From Actinomadura_E scrupuli (GTDB taxonomy: Bacteria > Actinomycetota > Actinomycetes > Streptosporangiales > Streptosporangiaceae), in NCBI RefSeq assembly GCF_050971785.1, contig NZ_JBPCCU010000001.1, positions 124,001 through 188,000 of the forward strand: 64,000 nt of DNA, read 5' to 3'. The translations under genes were made by a program, and so were the position numbers. The notes beneath the pieces were generated by a model. That model saw nothing but the letters and a program-made list of their open reading frames with translations. It did not search any database and had not been told where the DNA came from. Shown in pieces: positions 27,778 through 36,463 of the stretch; the stretch's first letter is position 1; every line of letters begins with the position of its first letter.

Positions 27778-29226
27778 TTATGACACTAGTTCCACTGCTT
27801 CGACCGATTTTGGTGCCGCTTCGGTCGCCTTCCGTGCTCGTAGCAGCACTGTAAGTCCCGTGGCGAGCAAAGTGAGGCCGAGTCCGAGGAGTGTCACCAG
27901 TTCGAGTGCCGTGACGAAATCGGCCCGGTCCGGCCGGTCGCCGATGGCCGAAAAGAACAGCACGCCGAGCACCGCCACCCCGAGGGCGCTGGAGAACTGC
28001 TGCGCGGTGGTGAGGATGCCGGCCGCGCCGCCCGCCTGCCGGGGGTGGATCCCGGCGAGGACCGCGCCGATCAGCGCGGGGAAGGACAGCCCGTTGCCCA
28101 GGCCGACGACCACCATGGCCGGAATCAGCTCCCAGGCTTCGACGCTCGTCCCGGAGATCTCCAGCTGGACGAGGAGAGCGGTCAGCCCGACCAGGATGAT
28201 CAGGCAGCCGGCAGTGATCACCTTGGCGCCGTAGCGGGCGGTGAGCCGCTGTGCCGCGACGGAGGTCACCGCGAACACGATGCCCAGCGGGCCGAAGGTC
28301 AGCCCGGACTCGAGCGGCTCCAGGTGCAGGCCGCCTTGCAGGAACAGGGTGAGCCCCAGCATGAAGCTGGCGAAGAACCCCATGAACGCCATGTTGATCA
28401 CTAGCCCGGCCACGAAGAACCGGCTGAGGAAGAGCGTCAGATCCAGCAGCGGCTCGCCGCCGCGCCGGGTCAGCCGGCGTTCCCACCACAGTACGAGAGC
28501 CAGCACGGGCACCGAGGAGGCCATGGAGACCCAGGTCCACAGCGGCCAGCCGGCGGTCCGGCCCAGCGTCAGCGGGACCAGGGCGAGCGCGACCGCGGCG
28601 GCCAGTCCGGCGGCGCCCAGCGGGTCGAGCCGGGGCCGGTTGATCCCCCGGTGGTGGGGGAGCAGCCGGGCCGCGGCGGCCAGCGCGACGGCGCCGACCG
28701 GTACGTTCACCAGGAAGATCGCGCGCCAGCCCAGGCCGAAGAGATCGGCGTCCAGCAGCAGCCCGCCGAGCACCTGCCCGGCGACCGAGCCGGCGCCGAT
28801 CGCGACGCCGAACCAGGCCACCGCCCGCGGGCGCTCGGCGGCCGGGAACACCGAGGTGATCAGGGCGAGGACCTGCGGCACCATGGCGGCCGCGGTGAAG
28901 CCCTGCAGCAGCCGGGCCGCGACGAGCTGGCCGGGCGACTGTGCGAGCCCGCACAGCCCGGACGCGACGGTGAAGCCGGCCATCCCGATGAGGAACATCC
29001 GGCGGTAGCCGAACAGGTCGCCCAGTCGGCCGCCGCTCACCAGCCCGCTGGCATAGCTGAAGGCGTAGCCGCCGACGATCAGTTCCAGGGCGGCCTCGCC
29101 CGCGTGCAGGTCGGACTGCAGGGACGGTGCGGCGACGTTGACGACGAAGAAGTCGAACAGGGCCATGAAGGTGGCAGAAAGGATCACCGGCAGCATCCGC
29201 CAGCGCTGTGGATCGGGGGACGTCAC
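27778..29226 (-). CDS. MFS drug-efflux-type transporter (DHA2 family)
   Basis: About 482 residues with 14 predicted membrane helices. The loop 2-3 motif GRLGDLFGYRRMF and motif C-like sequence in helix 5 are those of proton-coupled drug exporters of the QacA/EmrB (DHA2) group. GTG 29226 has GGAG five bases upstream; GTG 29232 is also possible. It is divergent from an ArsR-like regulator gene with a 97-base shared promoter region, so it is probably repressed by that protein. The exported compound is unknown. Confidence 0.87.
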   Translation of the reverse strand: MTSPDPQRWRMLPVILSATFMALFDFFVVNVAAPSLQSDLHAGEAALELIVGGYAFSYASGLVSGGRLGDLFGYRRMFLIGMAGFTVASGLCGLAQSPGQLVAARLLQGFTAAAMVPQVLALITSVFPAAERPRAVAWFGVAIGAGSVAGQVLGGLLLDADLFGLGWRAIFLVNVPVGAVALAAAARLLPHHRGINRPRLDPLGAAGLAAAVALALVPLTLGRTAGWPLWTWVSMASSVPVLALVLWWERRLTRRGGEPLLDLTLFLSRFFVAGLVINMAFMGFFASFMLGLTLFLQGGLHLEPLESGLTFGPLGIVFAVTSVAAQRLTARYGAKVITAGCLIILVGLTALLVQLEISGTSVEAWELIPAMVVVGLGNGLSFPALIGAVLAGIHPRQAGGAAGILTTAQQFSSALGVAVLGVLFFSAIGDRPDRADFVTALELVTLLGLGLTLLATGLTVLLRARKATEAAPKSVEAVELVS

Positions 29227-29238
29227 GCGCACTCCAGG

Positions 29239-29265
29239 GGTTCGAGAACCATCGAACTGTTTGAT
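29239..29265. promoter_or_regulatory. Candidate operators between MFS and ArsR-like genes
   Basis: The intergenic region has two adjacent inverted repeats, GGTTCGAGAACC (29239-29250, 5-bp arms with a 2-base spacer) and ATCGAACTGTTTGAT (29251-29265, 6 of 7 pairs). They sit between the divergent starts, where the ArsR-like repressor would be expected to bind. Sequence evidence only. Confidence 0.4.
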
Positions 29266-29323
29266 GATTCCCGAACAGTACGACAGATGTCGAACTTACC
29301 GCAATCGGATATATCCTCCAGTC

Positions 29324-29698
29324 ATGACCGAGGTGACGACGCTTCCCGAGCCGCCCGCAGAGCGACTCGACCTGGTGACCGTGCTGGCGGCACTGGCCGA
29401 CCGCTGGCGGCTGGCGGCCGTCCGCGCGCTCGCCGAGGTCGAGGACCCCGTCTACTGCGGCCAGCTGATGCTGGAGGCCGGGTTCAACGTCAGCAAGTCG
29501 ACGGTCTCCCACCACATGCGCGTGCTGCGCGAGGCCGGCATCACCAGCACCCGGGTGGTCGGCGCACGCCGCTACACCAGCCTGCGCTTCGACGTCCTCA
29601 ACGCCCGGTTCCCGGGCCTGCTGGACGCGATCATCTCCGCCCGCCTCGATCCCGACGACCCGATCGTCCGGGCGGTGAAGGTCGCCGCGCAGCTCTGA
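29324..29698 (+). CDS. ArsR-type winged-helix transcriptional regulator
   Basis: 124 residues. A winged helix-turn-helix spans about residues 18-85, with the recognition-helix segment FNVSKSTVSHHMRVLREAGI typical of ArsR/HTH_20 proteins. The cysteine content is too low for a classical metal sensor (a single Cys in VYCGQLM), so a non-metal ligand is likely. ATG 29324 follows the TCCTCC-containing leader. Divergence from the MFS exporter gene points to local control of that exporter. Confidence 0.85.
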   Translation: MTEVTTLPEPPAERLDLVTVLAALADRWRLAAVRALAEVEDPVYCGQLMLEAGFNVSKSTVSHHMRVLREAGITSTRVVGARRYTSLRFDVLNARFPGLLDAIISARLDPDDPIVRAVKVAAQL

Positions 29699-29769
29699 CC
29701 GCAGGGCCACTGAGACGCCGGAACGCCCGGCGAGCGGCGGCCCGCCGTCTCTGCAGGGTCCTCGGTGAT

Positions 29770-30606
29770 CTAGGAGACGATGTCCTTGCTCCGGAAGCGG
29801 CGGAAGGCCAGGGCCAGCAGGACCACGGCGTACGACACCGAGATCGCGGCGCCCTTCGCCATGCCGGTCCACTGGATGGTGGGCTGCAGCGCGTCGGTCC
29901 ACGAGTACGTCCAGTGGGCCGGCAGCAGTTCCCGCCAGGAGCCCAGCGCGGTCACCGCGTCCAGGATGTTCCCGACGATCACCAGGCCGACTGCGCCGCC
30001 CACGGCGCCGAGCGGCGAGTCGGTCACCACCGAGAGCAGGAACGCCAGCGCCGCCACCACCAGCTCGCTGAGCAGCGCATACACGATGATGATCACCATG
30101 CGGCCGAGCGCCGTGCCGGTCGGGACCGTACCGCCGGTCGGCAATCTGACGTCGTCCCAGCCGAAGACGAGCGTGCCGGCGAGCAGGGACATCAGCGGCA
30201 GCGAGATCACGGCCACCGTCGCGTAGGTCAGCGCGACGATCAGTTTCTGCCGCAGCAGCCGGGACCGGGGCACCGGGGCGGCGAGCAGGTAGCGCAGGGA
30301 GGACCAGTTCGCCTCGCTGGCGACGGTGTCACCGCAGAACAGCGCCACCGCGACCACCAGCAGGAAGCCCGCCGAGACGAACAGCGTGAACAGTGCGAAG
30401 TTCAGCGCGCTGTCGGTGGCGACGTCCACCAGGCTGGGGAAGTTGTCGTTCTGGCCCCGGCCGCCGCCACCGAGCTGGAAGGCCGCGGCCAGGATCCAGG
30501 GCAGCACCAGCAGGAAGCCGAAGGCCACCATCGTGCGGCGCCGCCGTAGCTGGCGGATCGCCTCCACCCGCAGGGGCAGGGTCCGGCGTACCTGATAGGT
30601 CGTCAT
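29770..30606 (-). CDS. ABC transporter permease (ABC-2 type)
   Basis: 278 residues with six predicted membrane helices, starting after a basic N-terminus (RQLRRRRTMVAFG). This is the ABC-2 permease pattern with a large first loop rich in Gly/Asn. Its start shares a base with the stop of the upstream fusion gene, whose C-terminal ATPase domain is the obvious partner. The two together would form an exporter whose substrate is unknown. Confidence 0.85.
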   Translation of the reverse strand: MTTYQVRRTLPLRVEAIRQLRRRRTMVAFGFLLVLPWILAAAFQLGGGGRGQNDNFPSLVDVATDSALNFALFTLFVSAGFLLVVAVALFCGDTVASEANWSSLRYLLAAPVPRSRLLRQKLIVALTYATVAVISLPLMSLLAGTLVFGWDDVRLPTGGTVPTGTALGRMVIIIVYALLSELVVAALAFLLSVVTDSPLGAVGGAVGLVIVGNILDAVTALGSWRELLPAHWTYSWTDALQPTIQWTGMAKGAAISVSYAVVLLALAFRRFRSKDIVS

Positions 30607-33107
30607 CAGGCCCCCTCTCCGATGATCGCGAGGAACGCGTCCTCGAGCCGCCGGCCCTCGCCGGTGATCTCGGCGACCGGTCCGTCGGCGACCTTGCGGC
30701 CGCGGAACATCACCACGACGTGGGTACAGGTCTGCTCGACCTCGGCCAGCAGATGGCTGGAGACGATCACGGTTCGCCGTCTCCCGGCCTGGCCGCCGCC
30801 GGCCGCCTCCCCGGTCGCGTACCGGGTGAGGACATCGCGCATCTCCCGGATCTGCGGCGGGTCCAGCCCGTTGGTCGGCTCGTCGAGCACCAGCAGGTCG
30901 GGCAGCCCCAGCATGGCCTGGGCGATCGCCAGCCGCTGCCGCATGCCCTGGGAGTACGTGCGCACCGGGCGATCGAGGGCCGCGCCGAGGTCGGCGATCG
31001 CCACCGCCTCATCGACGTGCGACTCCGCCGCGGGCCGGCCGGTGGCCCGCCAGTACAGGTCGAGGTTGACCCGCCCGGTGAGGTGCGGGAGGAACCCCGG
31101 CCCCTCGACGAACGACCCGAGACGGGCCAGCACGGGCGCGCCCGGAGTGATCCGCCGGCCGAAGATCCGGATCTCGCCCGCGTCCGGGTGGATCAGCCCC
31201 ATGAGCATCCGCAGCGTGGTCGTCTTGCCCGCGCCGTTGGGCCCGAGCAGACCCAGCACCTGCCCCTTCTCGATCCGGAACGACAGATCATCGACGGCGA
31301 GATGCCCGTTGCCGTACGCCTTGGTCAGCCCGGTGATCTGCAGCGGCACCTCGGCCAGCGCCGGGTCGTACGATCCGGTGGCGCGGCGGCGTCCGGCCAG
31401 CACGATGGCCACCGCGATGACCAGCGCGGCGAGCGGCATCGCCCAGGTCCACCACGGCGGCGACGGCGCGGGACTGCGCAGCGCCGGGGCGGTCGGCACG
31501 GAGAGCCCGGAGACCACCGACACCGTGTAGGCGGCGGGCTTGACCGGGGTGGCGAAGCCCATGTCGGTGCTGGCCAGGACCACGCGCAGCCGGTGCCCCC
31601 GGTCGAACTCGTAGTCGACGGCGGGCAGGGTCACGTCGGCCTCACCGGCCGCGGTCAGCCGCAGCGGGGCGGCGATCCGGCGGGTGGGGCCCGCCCGCCC
31701 GTCGGCGCCGGGAGCGACGTCGTACAGCTTGGCGAACAGCGTCGCCGGGCCCTCCACCTTGATCCGCACCCGCGGGGCACCGGTGACCCGCAGCGGAGCG
31801 GTGAGCGGTGCCGAGTCGAAGGTCGCGGACTGCCCGGTCATGTCGAGGGACAGCCCGCCGGACCCGCCTCCCAGCGCGCTCAGCGCGGCCAGCCCGCCCA
31901 GCCCGGGCAGTGCCGAGATGGAGGCGGGCGAGCCGCCCGCCGGATTGTTGACCGTCTGCCGGCCGCCGGTCAGCGGGATCGTACGGGGCGCGGCGCCCAG
32001 GCCGGAGTAGGCACGGGCGGTCGCGGCCTCGATCACCACCCGCTGGCTGGAGGAGTCGATGCCGCCGGTGCGCGTCACGGTGAAGGCGGGAGTGCGGGAG
32101 GAGCCGCCGCGCAGCCACTGGTCGAACCAGTTCCGGACCAGCCGCTGGACGCGACCGGTCTCCGGTTCGCCGCCGTCGTGCCCGCCCTGGAACCAGACCA
32201 CTGAGACCGGGGTGCCGTTCTTGCGGATGGCCGCGGCGTTGGCGTCCGCCTGGTCGAGCGGGAAGAGCGAGTCGGACTGGCCCTGGATCAGCAGGGCGGG
32301 TGCCTTGATCCGGCCGGCCACCGACGAGGGACTGGACCTGCGCAGGGTGGCCAGCGCCTCCGGGGTGGGCAGACCCGTCTCGGCGATCTTCTGGTACATG
32401 GCGCACAGCGACGGCTGGAACCGGCCACAGGCGCCGGTGGTCTTACGGCCCGGGTCGTTGGCTCCGGTGAAGAAGATCCCCGCCCACAGCTTCTTGAACA
32501 CCCCGGTCTGCGCCCCGGCCCCGGTGGCCTGGGGGAACAGCGAGTCCGCCAGGTCGTTCCAGGTGATCTGCGGGGCGATCGCGTCCACCCGCGGGTCGTA
32601 GGCGGCCGTCATCAGTGAGATGCCGCCGCCGTAGGACTCACCGGCCAGGCCCACCTTCGGGTCGCCCGGCCGGTCGAGCTTCACCTCGGGACGGCGGGCC
32701 AGCCAGTCGATCAACTGGCGTACGTCCTTGACCTCGTAGTCGGGGGAGTCGAGCGCGATCTCCCCGGTCGAGGTCCCGAAGCCGCGCGCCGACCAGGTCA
32801 GCACCGCGTAGCCCGAACGGGCCAGCTCCTCGGCCTGGGCCCGGGTGTCCTGCTTGCTGCCGCCGAATCCGTGCGCCAGCAGGACGGCCGGGGCCTTGCC
32901 GCCGTCGCCGTCCCGGAAGACCGGATGGAAGTACGTGGTGTCCAGCGTGATGTGCTGATCGTCCTTCGGGCCGTCCACGACCTGGATCCGCTGGACGTCC
33001 GCCCGTACCTTCGGCGTGTCGTCCGCGGTCACTCCCCAGACGATCCCGCCGCCCGCCAGGACGGCCACCGCCGCCGCGATGGCGGCCGGCCGCCCCCGTA
33101 GCTTCAT
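30606..33107 (-). CDS. Fusion: membrane-anchored alpha/beta hydrolase (CocE/S15-like) plus ABC ATPase
   Basis: 833 residues in one uninterrupted frame. Residues 8-28 are a signal anchor. Residues about 45-335 form an alpha/beta hydrolase with GESYGG (Ser158), a likely Asp279 (QSDS) and His310 (GGHDGG). Residues about 400-535 resemble the jelly-roll C-domain of X-Pro dipeptidyl peptidases. A helix at 552-571 re-enters the membrane. From 588 a complete ABC ATPase follows: Walker A GPNGAGKTT (622-630), signature YSQGM (718-722) and Walker B LLVLDEP (738-744). The topology puts the hydrolase outside and the ATPase inside. The ABC-2 permease gene is coupled directly downstream. Confidence 0.88.
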   Translation of the reverse strand: MKLRGRPAAIAAAVAVLAGGGIVWGVTADDTPKVRADVQRIQVVDGPKDDQHITLDTTYFHPVFRDGDGGKAPAVLLAHGFGGSKQDTRAQAEELARSGYAVLTWSARGFGTSTGEIALDSPDYEVKDVRQLIDWLARRPEVKLDRPGDPKVGLAGESYGGGISLMTAAYDPRVDAIAPQITWNDLADSLFPQATGAGAQTGVFKKLWAGIFFTGANDPGRKTTGACGRFQPSLCAMYQKIAETGLPTPEALATLRRSSPSSVAGRIKAPALLIQGQSDSLFPLDQADANAAAIRKNGTPVSVVWFQGGHDGGEPETGRVQRLVRNWFDQWLRGGSSRTPAFTVTRTGGIDSSSQRVVIEAATARAYSGLGAAPRTIPLTGGRQTVNNPAGGSPASISALPGLGGLAALSALGGGSGGLSLDMTGQSATFDSAPLTAPLRVTGAPRVRIKVEGPATLFAKLYDVAPGADGRAGPTRRIAAPLRLTAAGEADVTLPAVDYEFDRGHRLRVVLASTDMGFATPVKPAAYTVSVVSGLSVPTAPALRSPAPSPPWWTWAMPLAALVIAVAIVLAGRRRATGSYDPALAEVPLQITGLTKAYGNGHLAVDDLSFRIEKGQVLGLLGPNGAGKTTTLRMLMGLIHPDAGEIRIFGRRITPGAPVLARLGSFVEGPGFLPHLTGRVNLDLYWRATGRPAAESHVDEAVAIADLGAALDRPVRTYSQGMRQRLAIAQAMLGLPDLLVLDEPTNGLDPPQIREMRDVLTRYATGEAAGGGQAGRRRTVIVSSHLLAEVEQTCTHVVVMFRGRKVADGPVAEITGEGRRLEDAFLAIIGEGA

Positions 33108-33201
33108 GGCTTGACCCTAGTCGTGCGCCAGGTGTGCATTCGTACGCCCAGGGGAGGCACTTGTCCTACGCCGTACGGGGGAGATCACGCGGCCGGAACG
33201 A

Positions 33202-33894
33202 TCAGCTCAGGCAGATCTCGAAGATCGCGGTGAGCCGTTCGGTCAGCATGGCGGGGTCCGCCGCCTGCAAGTCGTCGATCATGAGCAACCGGCGCAGCGT
33301 CCTCGGCCCCATCAGCACCGAGGTGGCGAGCAGGGCCCGCTGGCGCGCGTCCGGACCGGTGAGCTGCGCGGTCAGCGGCCCGACCAGTGCCTTCTCGAGC
33401 GACTCTCGCAGCACCGGCTGCACCTCGCGGCTGCCCACCGAACGGTCGAGCGCGCGCAGCACCGCGCTCTCCGGTCCGGTGCGGATCTGCCGTACGAGGT
33501 GCTCGGCGAGCCGCCGGGGCAGCCCGCCCGGATCGCCCTCGACGACCTGGCGGACCGTCGACTCACTGCCGACCACCTCACCGAACAACGCCGCCTTGGA
33601 GCCGAAGTAGCGGCTGATCAGCGCCACGTTGGCGGCGGAGGCCGCCGCGATCATGCGCACGGTGACGTGGTCGTAGCCGTGCTCGGCGAACAGCCCGCGC
33701 GCGGCCTCCAGCATCCGCCGCCGGGTCGCCTCCCGGTCCCGTACCCGCGCGGTGCCCGTCGGCAGGGTGCCTGCGGGGAGGGTGCCCGTCGGGAGGGTGG
33801 CCCCAGTGGTGCTGCCCGCAGGGGCGGCGCCGGCAGGAGGGGTGCGTACGGAGATTGTGGCCACGGCAACGAGCCTCACGACGACAGAGATCAT
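33202..33894 (-). CDS. TetR-family transcriptional regulator
   Basis: About 230 residues from ATG 33894. The N-terminal tail of about 45 residues is low-complexity, with Leu-Pro-Thr/Ala-Gly-Thr repeated three times. Then comes the TetR helix-turn-helix, RRRMLEAARGLFAEHGYDHVTVRMIAAASAANVALISRYFGSK (split over residues about 55-100), and a helical ligand-binding domain. It is divergent from an MDR-type MFS exporter gene; a sigma70-like promoter for that gene overlaps this start codon, so the regulator probably represses both. A later in-frame GTG start would remove part of the repeat tail. Confidence 0.88.
   Translation of the reverse strand: MISVVVRLVAVATISVRTPPAGAAPAGSTTGATLPTGTLPAGTLPTGTARVRDREATRRRMLEAARGLFAEHGYDHVTVRMIAAASAANVALISRYFGSKAALFGEVVGSESTVRQVVEGDPGGLPRRLAEHLVRQIRTGPESAVLRALDRSVGSREVQPVLRESLEKALVGPLTAQLTGPDARQRALLATSVLMGPRTLRRLLMIDDLQAADPAMLTERLTAIFEICLS
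33751..33795 (+). repeat. Three 15-bp tandem repeats inside the TetR gene
   Basis: Units of 15 bases beginning GGTGCC(C/T) are repeated three times (33751, 33766, 33781). They encode the Leu-Pro-Xaa-Gly-Thr repeats of the regulator's N-terminal tail. The unit length keeps the reading frame, so copy-number change would lengthen or shorten the tail without a frameshift. Confidence 0.7.
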
Positions 33895-33922
33895 TGACAA
33901 GTAAACAAGCGCGTACTACTTT
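33894..33922 (+). promoter_or_regulatory. Sigma70-type promoter for the MFS exporter
   Basis: A consensus -35 TTGACA at 33894-33899 and TACTTT at 33917-33922 are separated by exactly 17 bases. Transcription would start about 25 bases before the exporter's GTG. The -35 overlaps the start of the divergent TetR gene, and imperfect ACAAG direct repeats lie in the spacer, a good place for repressor binding. Confidence 0.7.
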
Positions 33923-33954
33923 TATGTGCAATATACATCTAAAGGGGCGCTTGA

Positions 33955-35601
33955 GTGACGCGGCATTACACGCAGCAGCAGATCTTCAAGATCATGACCG
34001 GGCTGCTCATGGCGTTGCTGACGTCGATGATCTCGACCTCCGTGGTCAGCACCGCGTTGCCGACCATCGTCGGGGAGCTCGGCGGGCAGGATCAGCTGGC
34101 ATGGGTGGCCAGCGCGGCGTTGCTGACCATGACCGCCTCCACCCCGCTCTGGGGCAAGCTCTCCGACCTGTTCGGGCGCAAGCTCATGTTCCAGACCGCC
34201 CTCGGCATCTTCGTCGCCGGTTCGATGGCCGCCGGCCTGTCGCAGAACATCGGCTTCCTGATCGCCGCCCGGGCCGTGCAGGGCCTCGGCGTCGGCGGGC
34301 TGTCTTCCCTCACCCAGGTGATCCTCGGTGACATCGTCGAACCCCGCGAGCGCGGCCGGTACTCGGGATTCGTGGGCGCCGTCTTCGGGATCTCGACCGT
34401 GGCGGGCCCGCTGCTCGGCGGGTTCATCGTGGACACGAGCTGGCTGGGCTGGCGCTGGTGCTTCTACGTCTGCGTGCCCCTGGCGATCATCGCCGCGGTG
34501 ATGATCCAGCGGGTCCTCAAGCTGCCCCGGGTTCCCCGCGATTCACGCCTCGACTGGTTCGGCGCGTTCACCATCACCGGAGCCGCCGCCACCGTCATGC
34601 TGCTGCTGTCCCTGGGGGGCCAGGAGTTCGCGTGGAACTCGGCGTGGACGTACGGGCTCGCCGGGCTGTGCCTGGTGCTGCTGGGCCTGGCGGTCCTGGC
34701 CGAGCGGACCGCGGCCGAGCCCATCCTGCCGCCCCGCCTGTTCCGCGACCGGACCTTCGTCTTGACCGCGCTGGCCTCGCTCTTCGTCGGAGTGGCGATG
34801 TTCGGGGTGCTCATCTTCCTGCCGCAGTACCTGCAGATCGTGAAGGGCATGCGGCCGACCGCGTCCGGGCTCATGACACTGCCGATGGTGCTCGGCCTGT
34901 TCGTCGCCTCCACCCTGGCCGGCCGGGTCGCGACCAGGACCGGGCGGTGGAAGATCTTCCCCGTCCTGGGCCTGCTCTGTGTCGCCGTCGGGCTGGCGCT
35001 GCTGGCCCGGCTGCATGTCGGGTCCGGCAAGCTGGTCATCGGCGTCGACATCGCCGTGGTGGGGATCGGGCTCGGGCTGACGATGCAGATCCTGATCCTC
35101 GCCGCGCAGAACGCCGCCGCCCACCGCGACCTGGCGTCCACCACCTCGGGCGTGTCGTTCTTCCGCAACCTCGGCGGCGCGGTCGGCGTCGCGGCCTTCG
35201 GCGCGATCCTCGCCGACCGGGTGAGCGGCGGCATGGCCGACCGGCTGCGCGCCGCGCACCTGCGGGTCGAAGGCGCATCCGAGCTGGGCTCGCCGGAGGC
35301 CGTCCAGCGGCTGCCCGGCCCGATCAGGGCCATCGTGGTCGCGTCGTTCACCGACGCGATGCAGACGGTGTTCCTGGTGGGAGTGCCGGTCGCGCTGGCG
35401 GGCTTCCTGGTCGTGCTGGCGCTCAAGGAACTGCCGTTGCGGTCCTCCCCGGGCTCGGTGGAGGTCTTTCCCGCCGAGCCCGGCGCGGCTGAGTCCTCCC
35501 TGACCTCGGGCTCTCCGGGCTCTCCGACTGCGGCGGACTCTCCGGACGTCTCGCGGGCTTCGGAGAGCCCGCAGGCCGGCAGCGCCGCCCTGCCTTCCTA
35601 G
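33955..35601 (+). CDS. MFS multidrug exporter (EmrB/QacA, 14 TM)
   Basis: 548 residues, 14 predicted helices, with the motif A loop GKLSDLFGRKLMF and helix-5 motif C GAVFGISTVAGPLLGGFI of proton-driven multidrug exporters. The C-terminal about 50 residues are a Ser/Pro/Glu/Ala-rich cytoplasmic tail. The GTG start has AAAGGGG 7 bases upstream. Regulation by the divergent TetR gene is inferred from the shared 60-base promoter region. Confidence 0.9.
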   Translation: MTRHYTQQQIFKIMTGLLMALLTSMISTSVVSTALPTIVGELGGQDQLAWVASAALLTMTASTPLWGKLSDLFGRKLMFQTALGIFVAGSMAAGLSQNIGFLIAARAVQGLGVGGLSSLTQVILGDIVEPRERGRYSGFVGAVFGISTVAGPLLGGFIVDTSWLGWRWCFYVCVPLAIIAAVMIQRVLKLPRVPRDSRLDWFGAFTITGAAATVMLLLSLGGQEFAWNSAWTYGLAGLCLVLLGLAVLAERTAAEPILPPRLFRDRTFVLTALASLFVGVAMFGVLIFLPQYLQIVKGMRPTASGLMTLPMVLGLFVASTLAGRVATRTGRWKIFPVLGLLCVAVGLALLARLHVGSGKLVIGVDIAVVGIGLGLTMQILILAAQNAAAHRDLASTTSGVSFFRNLGGAVGVAAFGAILADRVSGGMADRLRAAHLRVEGASELGSPEAVQRLPGPIRAIVVASFTDAMQTVFLVGVPVALAGFLVVLALKELPLRSSPGSVEVFPAEPGAAESSLTSGSPGSPTAADSPDVSRASESPQAGSAALPS

Positions 35602-35610
35602 CCGTACCCT

Positions 35611-35640
35611 CCGCAGCCGCAGCCGCAGCCGCAGCCGCAC
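35611..35640 (+). repeat. CCGCAG hexanucleotide repeat
   Basis: Five near-perfect units of CCGCAG directly after the MFS exporter stop. A simple-sequence tract with no coding role visible. Confidence 0.6.
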
Positions 35641-35775
35641 TCGTGCCCCTCCTGCCGGCCTAGCGGCGTTCCCGAAACTTCTGCGCGGCGGACCGATGAG
35701 TTGCGCCGCCCGGGTGCGTTCTACGGGTGACTTTCGCGTGGAGAGCACACGCGGACCGCGAGGAGGAGGGAACAC

Positions 35776-36357
35776 ATGAGCCGATCCGAGACCCCCATCG
35801 ACCTGCTGGCGCGGGCGCTCGACCAGGCCGGCACCGTCATCGCCCGGGTCCGGCCGGAGCAGGCGGCGCTGCCCACCCCGTGCCGTTCCTGGGACGTACG
35901 GGCGCTGGTCGATCACGTGGTGGACGAGGTGCACCAGTTCGCCGTGGTGACCGGTGGCGGCAAGCGCGAGCACCTCGGCCTCGACGTGCTCGGCGACGAC
36001 TGGGCCGGTGCCTACCGCGCGGAGGCGGACGCGCTGCTGACCGCGTGGCGGCAGCCGGGTGCCCTGGACCGGACGCAGCGGCTGCCCTTCGGGGAGGTCC
36101 CGGCCGCCTGGACCGTCGGCCAGCAGATCACCGAACTGGTGATCCACGCCTGGGACATCGCCAAGGCGACCGGGCAGCCGACCGACCTCGACCCCGAGCT
36201 GGGGCGGCTGGCCCTGCAGTGGGGCCTCGACAACCTCAAGCCCGAGTTCCGTGGCGACGAGGCGAGCGGAAACCACATCGCCCCGCAGGTGACCGTGCCC
36301 GACGACGCCCCGCTGTACGACCGGCTCGCGGCCTTCGGCGGGCGCGACCCCCGCTGA
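35776..36357 (+). CDS. TIGR03086-type metal-binding protein (mycothiol-dependent isomerase-like)
   Basis: 193 residues, a DinB-like four-helix fold. The metal-site residues are H and E in VDHVVDEVHQF (about residues 49-59) and H in VIHAWDIAKATG (about 122-133), the triad pattern of the mycothiol maleylpyruvate isomerase N-domain family (TIGR03086). Members are thiol-dependent transferases or isomerases, but the substrate here is unknown. ATG 35776 has GAGGAGG upstream. The SDR gene follows after a 106-base gap. Confidence 0.85.
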   Translation: MSRSETPIDLLARALDQAGTVIARVRPEQAALPTPCRSWDVRALVDHVVDEVHQFAVVTGGGKREHLGLDVLGDDWAGAYRAEADALLTAWRQPGALDRTQRLPFGEVPAAWTVGQQITELVIHAWDIAKATGQPTDLDPELGRLALQWGLDNLKPEFRGDEASGNHIAPQVTVPDDAPLYDRLAAFGGRDPR

Positions 36358-36463
36358 CCGGGATCCAGCCGCGGGCCTGGGCGTCATCGCCCGACCACCC
36401 GTCGTGCGGGCCCACCCGCGCGCAACTTCACATCGCACACGACCGATGACAGGAGAAGTCACC

